Source: an uncultured Lachnospiraceae bacterium
Lineage (GTDB): Bacteria; Bacillota; Clostridia; Lachnospirales; Lachnospiraceae
Length of the DNA: 43,706 nt
Reading direction: 5' to 3'
Assembly: GCA_910583835.1 (NCBI GenBank)
Contig: CAJTYM010000038.1
Coordinates: 1 to 43,706, forward strand
The notes beneath the pieces were generated by a model, which did no database searches, had not been told where the DNA came from, and saw nothing but the letters and a program-made list of their open reading frames with translations. Below, one piece after another: positions 15,448 to 24,189 of the stretch. Every line of letters begins with the position of its first letter. Position 1 is the stretch's first letter. The translations under genes were made by a program, and so were the position numbers.

Positions 15448-15476
15448 ATTATAATACATAACCGTTGATTTTTCAA
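15448..15476 (-). promoter_or_regulatory. minus-strand sigma-A-type promoter
   Basis: Read on the minus strand, TTGAAA (15476-15471) and TATAAT (15453-15448) are exactly 17 bases apart. This is a near-consensus promoter driving the TagF-like and PEP mutase genes. It shares the 221-base divergent gap with a plus-strand promoter at 15527-15555. Confidence 0.75.
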
Positions 15477-15526
15477 TAAGAAACGGAAAAATCCCAAAAG
15501 GCGGAAAATTCAAAAGAGGAGGAACG

Positions 15527-15555
15527 TTTACAACTAAGGGAACTTATGATATTAT
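15527..15555 (+). promoter_or_regulatory. plus-strand promoter of the nucleotidyltransferase operon
   Basis: TTTACA (15527-15532) and TATTAT (15550-15555) are 17 bases apart, about 50 bases before the GTG start at 15604. It is back-to-back with the minus-strand promoter, so the two phosphonate gene groups can be controlled together. Confidence 0.6.
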
Positions 15556-15603
15556 AAATTATTAGTTTTAGATAGAAATAGACATAGATTGGAGTAAGGA
15601 ACT

Positions 15604-16362
15604 GTGGTAAAGAAAGCGATTATTTTAGTGGCTGGAATGGGGACAAGGCTTAAGCCGCTGACCTTAAATAACCATAAATGCCTGACAAAAGTAAATGGTA
15701 AGCCGATTTTACATAACGCGCTTGACTGCCTGAAGATGGCAGGAGTATCGGAAGCGCTTCTTGTGGTTGGCTATTTAGCAGATAAGATAAGGGGCGAGAT
15801 TGGGGATGATTTTCATGGCTTAAAGATTCGTTATGCTGAAAATGATGTCTATTCGGCAACGAATACATCTTATTCCTTAAAGATTGGGTTGGAGAATATA
15901 TCAGGATATGACAGTTTGTTTATCCTGGAAGGAGATGTGTTTTTCAGCCCTGCATTGTTAAAAAGAATTGACGGATGCGAATCTGCGAATGTGACACTGC
16001 TGGAGAAGTATCATCCTAATCTGGATGGTTCATTTGTGGAAGTTAATGAACATGGATATGTTATAGACTGGATTCATAAGAGCGAGAGGGAAAGCGGCTT
16101 TACCATTGAAGATAAATATAAAACAATCAACATTCATAAATTTGACAGCGAGTTTGCAGCAAAGACCTTGAAAGCGTATGTGCAGAAATTGTGCGATATG
16201 GAAGATGGAAAAGCGCCGTTAGAGTCCGCAATGCGGGAACTTGTAAGGGATTTCCCCCAGGCAGTCTATGGTCTGGAATCTGCAGGTATGAAATGGTTTG
16301 AGATTGATGATGAGAGCGATTTGAAAATAGCAGAAGAGATTTTTGGAGGGCAGGGAGAATGA
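15604..16362 (+). CDS. PntC/LicC-like nucleotidyltransferase
   Basis: A 252-residue sugar-phosphate-nucleotidyltransferase-fold protein. AGMGTRLKPLT near the N-terminus is the nucleotide-binding signature. NDVYSATNTSYSL resembles the substrate-side motif of phosphocholine and 2-aminoethylphosphonate cytidylyltransferases (LicC, PntC). It would couple CTP to a phosphonate or phospho-alcohol. Placement divergent from PEP mutase and 4 bases overlapping an aminotransferase gene favours a phosphonate substrate. It starts with GTG at 15604, with GGAG 9 bases upstream. Phosphocholine remains an alternative. Confidence 0.82.
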   Translation: MVKKAIILVAGMGTRLKPLTLNNHKCLTKVNGKPILHNALDCLKMAGVSEALLVVGYLADKIRGEIGDDFHGLKIRYAENDVYSATNTSYSLKIGLENISGYDSLFILEGDVFFSPALLKRIDGCESANVTLLEKYHPNLDGSFVEVNEHGYVIDWIHKSERESGFTIEDKYKTINIHKFDSEFAAKTLKAYVQKLCDMEDGKAPLESAMRELVRDFPQAVYGLESAGMKWFEIDDESDLKIAEEIFGGQGE

Positions 16363-17618
16363 ACAGCCGGGAGACATATGAGGAATTAGAAAAAAGATAC
16401 CGTGGGTTTTGTGAACAGCATATGCAGCTTAATATGGAACGTGGCTGGCCATGTAGGGAACAGCTTGATTTATCCATGGAGATGCTGAACCTTGTTACCT
16501 CTGAAACGCGGCTTGAACAGGAGGCAGACTACCGGGGTTATGCAGGAACGGGAGGTATTGAACCGTTAAAGAACCTGTTTGCCGAGGTGCTGGAGGTGTC
16601 GCCGGGGGAAATATATATCGGGGGGACCATGAGCACGACTTTAATGTATGATATTGTGAATAAGGCAGTTCTGTTTGGACTGGATGGAAATAAGCCGTGG
16701 AAGGATTACGATAAAGTCAGTTTCCTTTGCCCGGTGCCAGGATATGAAAAGCATTTTAAAATCTGTACTGTGTTTGGTATCAATATGATTCCGATACCTA
16801 TGGATGATAATGGTCCTGATATGGAAATGGTTGAAGAATATGTCCGTTCAGATGAAACGATAAAAGGTATATGGTGTGTCCCGCTTTATTCCAACCCCAC
16901 CGGGGCGGTTTATTCCGATGAAGTGGTAGAGCGGCTTGCCGCGATGGACACGAAAGCTGCTGACTTCAGAATATTTTGGGACAATGCTTATTGCGTACAC
17001 CATCTGACAGACAGGAAGCATACCATTATGAATATTATCCGTAAAGCAGCGGAATATGGCAATCCCAACAGGGTGTTTGAATTTGCATCCACATCCAAGA
17101 TTACATTTCCGGGAGGTGGAGTAGCAGTCTGTGCATCAAGCTCTGAAAACATTCAATGGCTGACAAAGAATTCTTTGCTGCAGCTGAAAAGCGGCGATAA
17201 GATTAATCAGTACCGTCATTATCTGTTCTTGCAGGACATGGATGGCCTGCATAAACATATGTCAAGGCACAGGGCGATTATAGGTCCTAAATTTGACCTG
17301 GCAGACCGGATTCTCCATGAGGAATTAGACGGATGGGGGATTGCCAGCTGGAAGAAGCCTGAAGGGGGATATTTTTTCAATCTGAAAATGCTTCCCCATA
17401 TGGCTGAGGATGTCTGGCAGAAATGCATAGATGCAGGAGTGCTGATTACTAAGGCAGGTTCGACATTTCCGTATGGCAATGACCCGGAAGATGCATACCT
17501 CAGGCTGGCTCCCACCTATCCTTCCATGGAGGATTTGGAAAAAGCGGTGCGTGTTTTGGCGGTATCTATGAAACTGGTTTATTCAGAGAATACAAAAGGA
17601 GAAAAGGTGGTAGTATGA
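16359..17618 (+). CDS. PLP aminotransferase, class I (Aminotran_MocR-like)
   Basis: A 419-residue fold-type I aminotransferase. Lys247 in STSKITFPGGG is the predicted PLP lysine; NPTGAV and a DNAYCV segment are typical cofactor contacts. The N-terminal LDLS and GYAGTGG pattern resembles the aspartate-aminotransferase-like Aminotran_MocR family rather than class V 2-aminoethylphosphonate transaminases (PhnW/AEPT). It overlaps the PntC-like gene by 4 bases and the methyltransferase gene by 4 bases. In this context it could aminate phosphonopyruvate to phosphonoalanine; that is inference. Other keto-acid substrates are possible. Confidence 0.85.
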   Translation: MNSRETYEELEKRYRGFCEQHMQLNMERGWPCREQLDLSMEMLNLVTSETRLEQEADYRGYAGTGGIEPLKNLFAEVLEVSPGEIYIGGTMSTTLMYDIVNKAVLFGLDGNKPWKDYDKVSFLCPVPGYEKHFKICTVFGINMIPIPMDDNGPDMEMVEEYVRSDETIKGIWCVPLYSNPTGAVYSDEVVERLAAMDTKAADFRIFWDNAYCVHHLTDRKHTIMNIIRKAAEYGNPNRVFEFASTSKITFPGGGVAVCASSSENIQWLTKNSLLQLKSGDKINQYRHYLFLQDMDGLHKHMSRHRAIIGPKFDLADRILHEELDGWGIASWKKPEGGYFFNLKMLPHMAEDVWQKCIDAGVLITKAGSTFPYGNDPEDAYLRLAPTYPSMEDLEKAVRVLAVSMKLVYSENTKGEKVVV

Positions 17619-18349
17619 GCGAAAAAGTAAATATGAAAAAGTGGCAGGAAATCTGGAGCAAGAAAAAAGCGGACAAACAGCTTCTTACATCAGGAGATGT
17701 TGAATCCGTGTTTATGGAATTAAAACGGGTGGACGGAAATGATACCCTCGGTGACGGAATGGGTTATGAATCCTTTAAAAAACAATATGAATTCATGCTG
17801 AGGAATTTTAAGGGAGACAGGGATGAAATAAAAAGCGTTTTCGAGGCGGGATGTGGAAGCGGACCGTTTTTATTACTGCTGGAACAAGACGGATATCGGG
17901 TAGGCGGAATGGATTATTCACAGCCGCATATAGAAGCTGCAAGCGAAGTTTTGGACAATCCTGATGAAATTTATTGTGATGAAGCAATCTGCATGAAAAC
18001 GGATATTAAGTATGACTGCGTATTTACAAACAGTATGTTTGAATATTTTAAGGATTATGGATATGCAGCTGAGGTTTTAAATAAAATGTACGAAAAATCA
18101 CAGTACTGCGTTGCCGTGCTGGATGTACATGATTTGTCAAAGGAGACTGCGTATTTGGAAAACAAAAGGTCCATAATACCGGATTATGACATAAAGTATG
18201 AAGGGCTGCAGAAGCAGTTTTATGATAAGCAGTTTTTTGTGGATTTTGCAGCAGAACATGGTATGGATATCAAAATAACAGGCTCAAAGCTGGAGGGATA
18301 TTGGAATAAGCAATTTGTGTTTGATGTGTATATGTATAAGAATGTTTAA
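17615..18349 (+). CDS. class I SAM-dependent methyltransferase
   Basis: A 244-residue methyltransferase with motif I FEAGCGSGPF at about 76-85, followed by an acidic motif near GMDYS and a CVFTNSMFEYF motif IV-like segment. The acceptor cannot be read from the sequence. Overlapping the aminotransferase gene by 4 bases (ATGA) implies coupled translation, so it may act on the same amino-phosphonate or the finished unit. No membrane segment. Confidence 0.85.
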   Translation: MSEKVNMKKWQEIWSKKKADKQLLTSGDVESVFMELKRVDGNDTLGDGMGYESFKKQYEFMLRNFKGDRDEIKSVFEAGCGSGPFLLLLEQDGYRVGGMDYSQPHIEAASEVLDNPDEIYCDEAICMKTDIKYDCVFTNSMFEYFKDYGYAAEVLNKMYEKSQYCVAVLDVHDLSKETAYLENKRSIIPDYDIKYEGLQKQFYDKQFFVDFAAEHGMDIKITGSKLEGYWNKQFVFDVYMYKNV

Positions 18350-18393
18350 GGATTGGCAATGCGAAAGCCAGTTGAAAATTGAGGAGGTTGTGA

Positions 18394-19440
18394 ATGGATA
18401 AAACGATTGATAAGAATTATTGTATGAGTTCCTTTTTGGCATTTCGGTATATAGCAAATCACAATTTTACATGGAGGGAAGGCATCGAACCTGCAGCAAT
18501 GCAGCTTATCCCAGAGGAAGATAAAATTGCCTGCAAGACCAGTGATGACATAGATAAGAACATCAGGGAGCAGCTTCAGGGCCTTGTGCCGGAAAAAACA
18601 GCGCTTCTTTTAAGCGGCGGGATTGATTCTGGCATTCTTGCGGCATATATGCCCAAAGGAGTACGTGCCTATACAGTGGTAAATCCTAATCCGTCATCTG
18701 ATTTAGAGGTGAAACGTGCGGAACAGATCTGCAAAGAAACGGGATTGGAGCATATTGTTGTCGAGGTGTCATGGAGCGATTATCAGGAGTGCATAGATAA
18801 GCTGATGATACATGATGGATGTCCGGTATTTGCCAATGAGCCTCAGGTCTATACGGTTGCTAAGAAAATAAAAGAGGATGGCAATGAGGTTATTGTTTTA
18901 GGCGACAATGCAGATATGGCATTTGGGGGAATGGACCGGCTGTTGTCAAAAGACTGGACCTATGAGGAATGGGCAGAAAGATACACATTTGTATCTCCTG
19001 AGACTGTTTTGAACGATGCTGCCAGTATTATGGATGTTTATGAGAGGTACAAAATCGGCAGCAATGGGGTGGATTTTATTAAATTTATAAATGAGATATT
19101 TGCTTCTTCTTCGTCTGGGGCATATTTAAATGCTTTTGACTGTATTGGTATCAGCTACCTTGACCCATATGCCCGGCTGAAAATGGCTGATGATTTGGAT
19201 TTGGAACGTGTAAGGGCCGGTGATAGCAAGTATTTGCTTAGAGAACTGTATAAAAAGAAATTTCCGGTATTTGAGGTGCCGGAAAAAATAGCAATGGTGC
19301 GGGCGGTTGACGGCTGGATGAAAGACTGGAATGGTCCCCAAAGACCGGAGTTTAAACCAGACTGCGTGAAAGGGCTTACCGGAGAGCAGAGATTTCTTAT
19401 CTATAGCCTGGAGAGATTTCTCAATCTTATGGATTTATAA
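18394..19440 (+). CDS. asparagine-synthetase-like PP-loop ligase without glutaminase domain
   Basis: A 348-residue protein with the PP-loop SGGIDS at 74-79 in an LLLSGGIDSGILAAY segment, as in the C-terminal half of asparagine synthetase B. The N-terminal glutaminase domain is missing, so it should use free ammonia or an amine to amidate an adenylated carboxylate, as beta-lactam synthetase relatives do. AGGAGG lies 6 bases before the start. It closes the PntC-like/aminotransferase/methyltransferase operon and may join an amino acid or amino-phosphonate to another group. Substrate unknown. Confidence 0.8.
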   Translation: MDKTIDKNYCMSSFLAFRYIANHNFTWREGIEPAAMQLIPEEDKIACKTSDDIDKNIREQLQGLVPEKTALLLSGGIDSGILAAYMPKGVRAYTVVNPNPSSDLEVKRAEQICKETGLEHIVVEVSWSDYQECIDKLMIHDGCPVFANEPQVYTVAKKIKEDGNEVIVLGDNADMAFGGMDRLLSKDWTYEEWAERYTFVSPETVLNDAASIMDVYERYKIGSNGVDFIKFINEIFASSSSGAYLNAFDCIGISYLDPYARLKMADDLDLERVRAGDSKYLLRELYKKKFPVFEVPEKIAMVRAVDGWMKDWNGPQRPEFKPDCVKGLTGEQRFLIYSLERFLNLMDL

Positions 19441-19462
19441 GAAGCAATGTTATGATAGAGAG

Positions 19463-19487
19463 CCTGTTTCTGCCAGTCAGAAACAGG
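19463..19487. other. perfect hairpin between operons
   Basis: CCTGTTTCTG (19463-19472) and CAGAAACAGG (19478-19487) form a perfect 10-base stem with a 5-base loop. No T-run follows, so it is not a standard terminator. It may stabilise mRNA, attenuate, or mark processing between the PP-loop gene and the GT2 gene. Confidence 0.6.
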
Positions 19488-19510
19488 GAAGATAACGAGG
19501 GCAGAATATG

Positions 19511-20488
19511 ATGAAAAAAGTGTCAATAATCATTCCCTGCTATAATGCAGAAGAATACTTGTCACAGTGCATGGAATCACTGATTCGCCAGAGCATTGGC
19601 TTTGAAAACCTGGACGTTATCTGTGTCGATGATGCCTCCACGGACAGCACCGGCAGCCTTTTGGATGCCATGGCAGTACAATACCCGGACAGCGTGCGGG
19701 TATTTCACCTGCCCGAGAACCGTAAACAGGGAGGGGCAAGGAACGTGGGGCTTGCACATGCCCAGGGGGAATATGTGGCATTTCTGGATGCGGATGACTG
19801 GGTGGATGTGAGTATTTATGAGAAATTATATGGGATTGCCAAACAGTATGGTACAGAGATTATCCAGTATCCCATGACAAAATATTATGAGGGCGTCATG
19901 CAGGTGGAAGACCCAGCGCAGATTAAAGGGCTGATTGTATTGGAAGACCAGGAGATGCGCAAGCTGTTTCTCGCCGGTCAGGCTCTGACTTGCGGCAGCC
20001 AGACTAAATTTTATAAGAGGGAATTCTTAGAGCAGGTTCAGGTTCGGTTTATGGAGGGACATGCCTATGAAGAGCCCTCTTTTGTTTATCCGTTGCTGTT
20101 TTATGCCAGACGCGTGTACTGCACCGAGGAGCCGTTGTATTATTACCGGATGCATGAAGCCTCCACGATGCACCAGTATGTGCGCCAGCCGGGCAAGCTC
20201 TATGACCATGCCCTGGTACAGTTATCTGTGTTCCGGGATATCAAAAGCCGTGCCGGGCTGTGGGACAGTTACCGGGAAGAAATTGAATATTATTTTGTGT
20301 TTACTTACTTCATTGAGACGCTGTATTTTGCCGAAAGCTGTGAACTGAAGCTGGAAGAGGAGCATTTTCAGGAAATGCAGCGGATGGTGAGGGAAGAGAC
20401 GCCAGAATACAGAAGCAATAAGTATCTGGGAAGCCCAACATTTGAGTACCGCAAATATCTGGAACTGTTAGATCCTGTGAACAGATAA
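19511..20488 (+). CDS. GT2 glycosyltransferase
   Basis: A family 2 glycosyltransferase of 325 residues (326 if the adjacent ATG at 19508 is used). SIIIPCYNAEEYL opens the domain, VDDAST and FLDADDW supply the nucleotide/metal-binding acidic residues, and the rest is a helical C-terminal tail. It would add one sugar in the cytoplasm. It is the intact partner of the decayed copy at 5341-5728 and resembles the GT2 at 27100. GAGGG sits 9 bases before 19511. Confidence 0.88.
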   Translation: MKKVSIIIPCYNAEEYLSQCMESLIRQSIGFENLDVICVDDASTDSTGSLLDAMAVQYPDSVRVFHLPENRKQGGARNVGLAHAQGEYVAFLDADDWVDVSIYEKLYGIAKQYGTEIIQYPMTKYYEGVMQVEDPAQIKGLIVLEDQEMRKLFLAGQALTCGSQTKFYKREFLEQVQVRFMEGHAYEEPSFVYPLLFYARRVYCTEEPLYYYRMHEASTMHQYVRQPGKLYDHALVQLSVFRDIKSRAGLWDSYREEIEYYFVFTYFIETLYFAESCELKLEEEHFQEMQRMVREETPEYRSNKYLGSPTFEYRKYLELLDPVNR

Positions 20489-20526
20489 TCCAGCTAGACA
20501 ATTTTTGGCAAAATAACAATTATTTG

Positions 20527-20555
20527 CTGATTTTTGATATTTCCTATGGTAGAAT
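20527..20555 (+). promoter_or_regulatory. possible extended -10 promoter
   Basis: TAGAAT (20550-20555) is preceded by TGG, matching an extended -10 element; a weak CTGATT lies 17 bases upstream. The same layout is duplicated at 5755-5783 after the decayed GT2 copy. A small GCGGC/GCCGC hairpin (20567-20579) follows, just before the ribosome binding site. Confidence 0.4.
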
Positions 20556-20599
20556 GGTAGACAAGAGCGGCATTGCCGCAAACCAGGAGGATGAGATTC

Positions 20600-22393
20600 A
20601 TGAAGAAGGTTTCAGTGATATGTATAGATTGTGACCCGGATTATATTGACAATGTGCTGATAAGACAGACCTATGAGAATTTAGAGGTTGTTGAGGCCGT
20701 AACGGGCAAAGAGTTTTATCAGGATATTGTAGATTATTGTGAGACGACAGACAGTGATTATATCTGTTTTCTGGAGGCAGGCCAGTTGTTGGCAGCCAAT
20801 AAGATCCAGCGTATGGTGGAATATGCGGAGCAAATTGAGCAGGCAGCCATTAAAGTAGGCGGGCCGGCAGTTATCTTCTGTAACAGGGTATATCTTGAGG
20901 GAGATGGCACAATCGTTTCGCATCAGGATGCCGGATATTATGGGGCTTTTAAGGACACGATTTTTGAGGGCAATCAGGTACTGCGCGTCTGTCTGGAAAG
21001 AGGGCATAATCTGTTGGGCAACCTGACTTCTGTGATGTTCGACAGGGCAAAAGTAAAATTGTGCATGGAAAGTCTGCAGCAGTATCAGACGGAACATAAC
21101 CCTGCTATGCAGAAAGCTTTTTTGTTGTTTGAGATTCTGCAGGGAAAGGTCATGGCGCTGTTGGAAGAGCCGTTAGTGGGAACTTTTGTCGAGCGGTTTG
21201 ATGAGACAAAACTCAAACAGCAGGCAGCATTGTTTCAAGAACAGCTGGGGTTGTTTGTCAGGATTCATGGCTGGCAGCAGTTCCAGGATATTCCTAACGG
21301 CCTTTCCGCGGAGCACAGATACTTGCTGCAGGACTTGCCTGTTGAGGACAGGAAGCTGAAGAAGGAGATTACTTTCTTTGCCACGGAGAAAGGCGAATAT
21401 TATAATATGCTGCCGATTGCGGAGTACGCAAAGACCAGGGGCTATAAAGTAAGGCATACCGATAACCTGGATGAGAAGGCGGAGATAGGGGTATATTGCC
21501 AGCATGTCGGCAAGCCGCAGAATTCCAAGTTTTCTCTGGTCTTGCTGCATGATATGGCGCAGGGGCATCTCAGATGGCCCAACATATGGGAGATGGAACG
21601 GTGGAATGTGTATGATATCGGCATTGTTCCGGGGGAGGACTGGAAGGACAGATGGGAACGATGTGCGTTGCAGTATTTTGTAAATCCCCGCTGCGGGGCG
21701 TATATGCTTGGCTATCCCAAGAGTACGGAGATTTTTTCCGCAGAGCTGCATAAACGGGTCGAGGAGCTGAGAGAAAGCATGAACTTTCAGCATAAGATTA
21801 CCGTACTGTATGCGCCTTCCTGGGAATGCGATGAGAAAGAAGATGATTTCGTGCGTGCACTGTCATCGCTGCCTGTGAATCTCATCGTCAAACAGTCTGC
21901 ATGGCCGCCCAAAGGATATTCGGATATTGTGAAAAATATTGCGGATATGCGCAAACTCCATGAGGGGCATTATGAGAACCTGCATTATATTGAGTCAGAA
22001 GAGAGCATTATGGTGGCTTTGATGATGTGTGATATTGTGGTATCGGATGAATCCAGCGTTATGGTGGAAGGGCTGCTGTTCGGCAAACCAAGTATTGCAG
22101 TCAAAGATTGGCTGATACCGGATGTGAAGCCCAGCAGGTTCGCAGATATTCCCTTTGGCAATGTCTATAAATGCAAGAAAGTGGAATTGAGGGAGATGGT
22201 TGAGAAGCTGCTTGCTATCGGTCCGGAAAATGCGGATATTGTAAAGGATGCGGAAGGTATTTTTGTCAATAAGAAAAATGTAAACAGGGATATCCTGGAT
22301 GCGATAGAGTATTTCACAACGGGAAACGGTTCCGCAGAGTTTATGAAATGGAAGATGTCTTCCTGTTATATGCCGGCAAATATGTGGTCATAA
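20600..22393 (+). CDS. TagF-like phosphotransferase with degenerate GT2-like domain (second paralogue)
   Basis: A 597-residue paralogue of the minus-strand protein at 13493-15382, with the same two halves. The C-terminal half shows LYAPSWE, YCQHVG..NSKFS and DESSVMVEGLLFGKPSI, as in CDP-glycerol glycerophosphotransferases. The N-terminal half starts like a GT2 (VSVICIDCD) but has FLEAGQ where DxD should be. It probably transfers a CDP- or CMP-activated phospho-group. I chose the ATG at 20600 because AGGAGG (20585-20590) is 9 bases upstream; the ATG at 20591 touches that site, and a TTG at 20573 precedes it. Confidence 0.8.
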   Translation: MKKVSVICIDCDPDYIDNVLIRQTYENLEVVEAVTGKEFYQDIVDYCETTDSDYICFLEAGQLLAANKIQRMVEYAEQIEQAAIKVGGPAVIFCNRVYLEGDGTIVSHQDAGYYGAFKDTIFEGNQVLRVCLERGHNLLGNLTSVMFDRAKVKLCMESLQQYQTEHNPAMQKAFLLFEILQGKVMALLEEPLVGTFVERFDETKLKQQAALFQEQLGLFVRIHGWQQFQDIPNGLSAEHRYLLQDLPVEDRKLKKEITFFATEKGEYYNMLPIAEYAKTRGYKVRHTDNLDEKAEIGVYCQHVGKPQNSKFSLVLLHDMAQGHLRWPNIWEMERWNVYDIGIVPGEDWKDRWERCALQYFVNPRCGAYMLGYPKSTEIFSAELHKRVEELRESMNFQHKITVLYAPSWECDEKEDDFVRALSSLPVNLIVKQSAWPPKGYSDIVKNIADMRKLHEGHYENLHYIESEESIMVALMMCDIVVSDESSVMVEGLLFGKPSIAVKDWLIPDVKPSRFADIPFGNVYKCKKVELREMVEKLLAIGPENADIVKDAEGIFVNKKNVNRDILDAIEYFTTGNGSAEFMKWKMSSCYMPANMWS

Positions 22394-22416
22394 TTACCGG
22401 AGGAGGAGAAGGGTAA

Positions 22417-22430
22417 GGGTAAGAATACCC
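22417..22430. other. small hairpin before a ribosome binding site
   Basis: GGGTA (22417-22421) and TACCC (22426-22430) pair around a 4-base loop, immediately before GAAGGAGGG. It could modulate translation of the next gene. No other evidence supports it. Confidence 0.3.
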
Positions 22431-22447
22431 GAAGGAGGGAATTTACG

Positions 22448-24172
22448 ATGGATTGGACAGATATCATTACATTGATTAATGAAGGTAAATGGGAGCAGGC
22501 CAGGCAGGAGATTGACGGCTTAAAAGGGATTGCAGCATGGAATGATACCGCCGCAATCGCAGAGGCATCGGTCTGTCAGTATGAGAATGATGAGGAAGGG
22601 GCATACGACTGTATTGCCGAGGGATTAAAATACAATTGCCGCAATTATGAACTTTATGTGATGCTGGGTAACTATTATTTATCGAGAAACATCAATCAGG
22701 CGTATCTGTGTTATGAGAACGCAATGTTCTACTGCGAGGAGGAAGAAGATGGGCAGTATATCAGGCAATGCCTGAAAGATGTCAGGAATCAGGGAAGTAT
22801 GGTAATGCCTGTGAGCATTGTGATTGTATCGTATAATAATTGTCAGATGATGCAGAACTGCATTCAGTTTATTCGTGATACCGCACCAAGGTCTGCTTAT
22901 GAATTGGTTGTTGTGGACAATAATTCCAGTGACGGAATAGCAGAGTGGCTGGAGCAGCAGAGCGATATCTGCCTTATTCGGAATATGGAGAACAGAGGAT
23001 TTGGAGGCGGCTGTAACCAGGGAGCCAAAGCGGCACAGCCGGATAATGATGTTTTCTTCCTCAATAATGATACGCTGGTCCCTGCCAATGCCATTTTCTG
23101 GCTGCGTATGGGGCTGTATGAGCATGAACAGGTAGGTGCAGTCGGAAGTGTGTCGAATTTTGTGGGAAATGGGCAACAGGTATCAGAAACCTTCCCTTCT
23201 GTGGCGGAATATCTGGTGTATGGGGAGAAAATCAATGTGCCGGATAGGAATCCCTATGAGCGCAAGGTCTGGTTATCGGGTTTTGGGCTTATGATTAAAC
23301 GGCGTGCGCTGGATGAGGTAGGATTGTTTGACCTGCGATATGGAAAGGGCTATTATGAGGACAATGATATCGGGGTGCGTCTGCGTTATGCGGGATATCA
23401 CCTGCTCTTGTGCAGGAACAGTTTTATCTTTCATTATGGAAGCCAGAGTTTTGGGAAGAGTGCAGAGACGGGCAAGAAGATCAAAGAAAATGGGCTGGTC
23501 TTTCAGGATAAATGGGGGTTTAATATTGATGATTATACTTATCCCCGTCTTGGTATCCTCAGTTTCATAAAGCAGGAAAAGGAGGCGCCAATCAGGGTAT
23601 TGGAGGTCGGCTGCGGCACTGGAATGAAATTATCGAAGATAAAGTACCAGTGGCGTAATTCCGTAATCAAGGGGATAGAATCTAAGGAAAAGGTAGCGCA
23701 GCTGGGAAAAGATTATCTGGGTGTGGAATGGGGAAATGCGGAGATGATGAAGCTTCCCTTTGAGAACAATTATTTTGATTACATTATATTCAGCAACGTT
23801 TTGGAAACGTTTCATTCCCCGGAATATGTAATCGGGCGCTTAAAGCCATATCTGAAGGATAGCGGCAGGATGCTGTTCAGTATCTATAATGCCATGCATG
23901 TTTCCGTGGTGATGTCCCTGCTGGGTGGGAATTTTGCTTATGCCGGCGCAAAGGCGCTCGACAAATCCCATATCTGCCATTTTGCATTTCATGATATAGC
24001 GAGCATGATGGAGCAATGCGGCTTAATAATAGAAGATTTACAGGGGACAACGGAAGAGGATACAATGCGCAGCCTGCCGGAGGATATGAGGGAAGCCTTG
24101 GGCAAGCTGGCAGCAAATAATACAGAATTATTGCAGGTATTTGAATATCTTGTAGTTGCAAAAAAGGAATAA
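22448..24172 (+). CDS. TPR - GT2 - methyltransferase fusion
   Basis: A 574-residue three-part protein. Residues 1-118 are TPR-like helices. Residues 121 to about 365 are a GT2 domain of the rhamnosyltransferase kind: SIVIVSYNN, VVDNNSSDG, NRGFGGGCNQG and FLNNDT. Residues about 380-574 are a SAM methyltransferase with VLEVGCGTG near 384. The protein may add and then methylate the same sugar. No signal peptide or membrane segment. TPR-GT fusions of this sort often occur in cytoplasmic protein glycosylation loci. It follows the TagF-like gene by 54 bases with a GAAGGAGGG site. Confidence 0.85.
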   Translation: MDWTDIITLINEGKWEQARQEIDGLKGIAAWNDTAAIAEASVCQYENDEEGAYDCIAEGLKYNCRNYELYVMLGNYYLSRNINQAYLCYENAMFYCEEEEDGQYIRQCLKDVRNQGSMVMPVSIVIVSYNNCQMMQNCIQFIRDTAPRSAYELVVVDNNSSDGIAEWLEQQSDICLIRNMENRGFGGGCNQGAKAAQPDNDVFFLNNDTLVPANAIFWLRMGLYEHEQVGAVGSVSNFVGNGQQVSETFPSVAEYLVYGEKINVPDRNPYERKVWLSGFGLMIKRRALDEVGLFDLRYGKGYYEDNDIGVRLRYAGYHLLLCRNSFIFHYGSQSFGKSAETGKKIKENGLVFQDKWGFNIDDYTYPRLGILSFIKQEKEAPIRVLEVGCGTGMKLSKIKYQWRNSVIKGIESKEKVAQLGKDYLGVEWGNAEMMKLPFENNYFDYIIFSNVLETFHSPEYVIGRLKPYLKDSGRMLFSIYNAMHVSVVMSLLGGNFAYAGAKALDKSHICHFAFHDIASMMEQCGLIIEDLQGTTEEDTMRSLPEDMREALGKLAANNTELLQVFEYLVVAKKE

Positions 24173-24189
24173 AATGCAGGAGGAAACTT

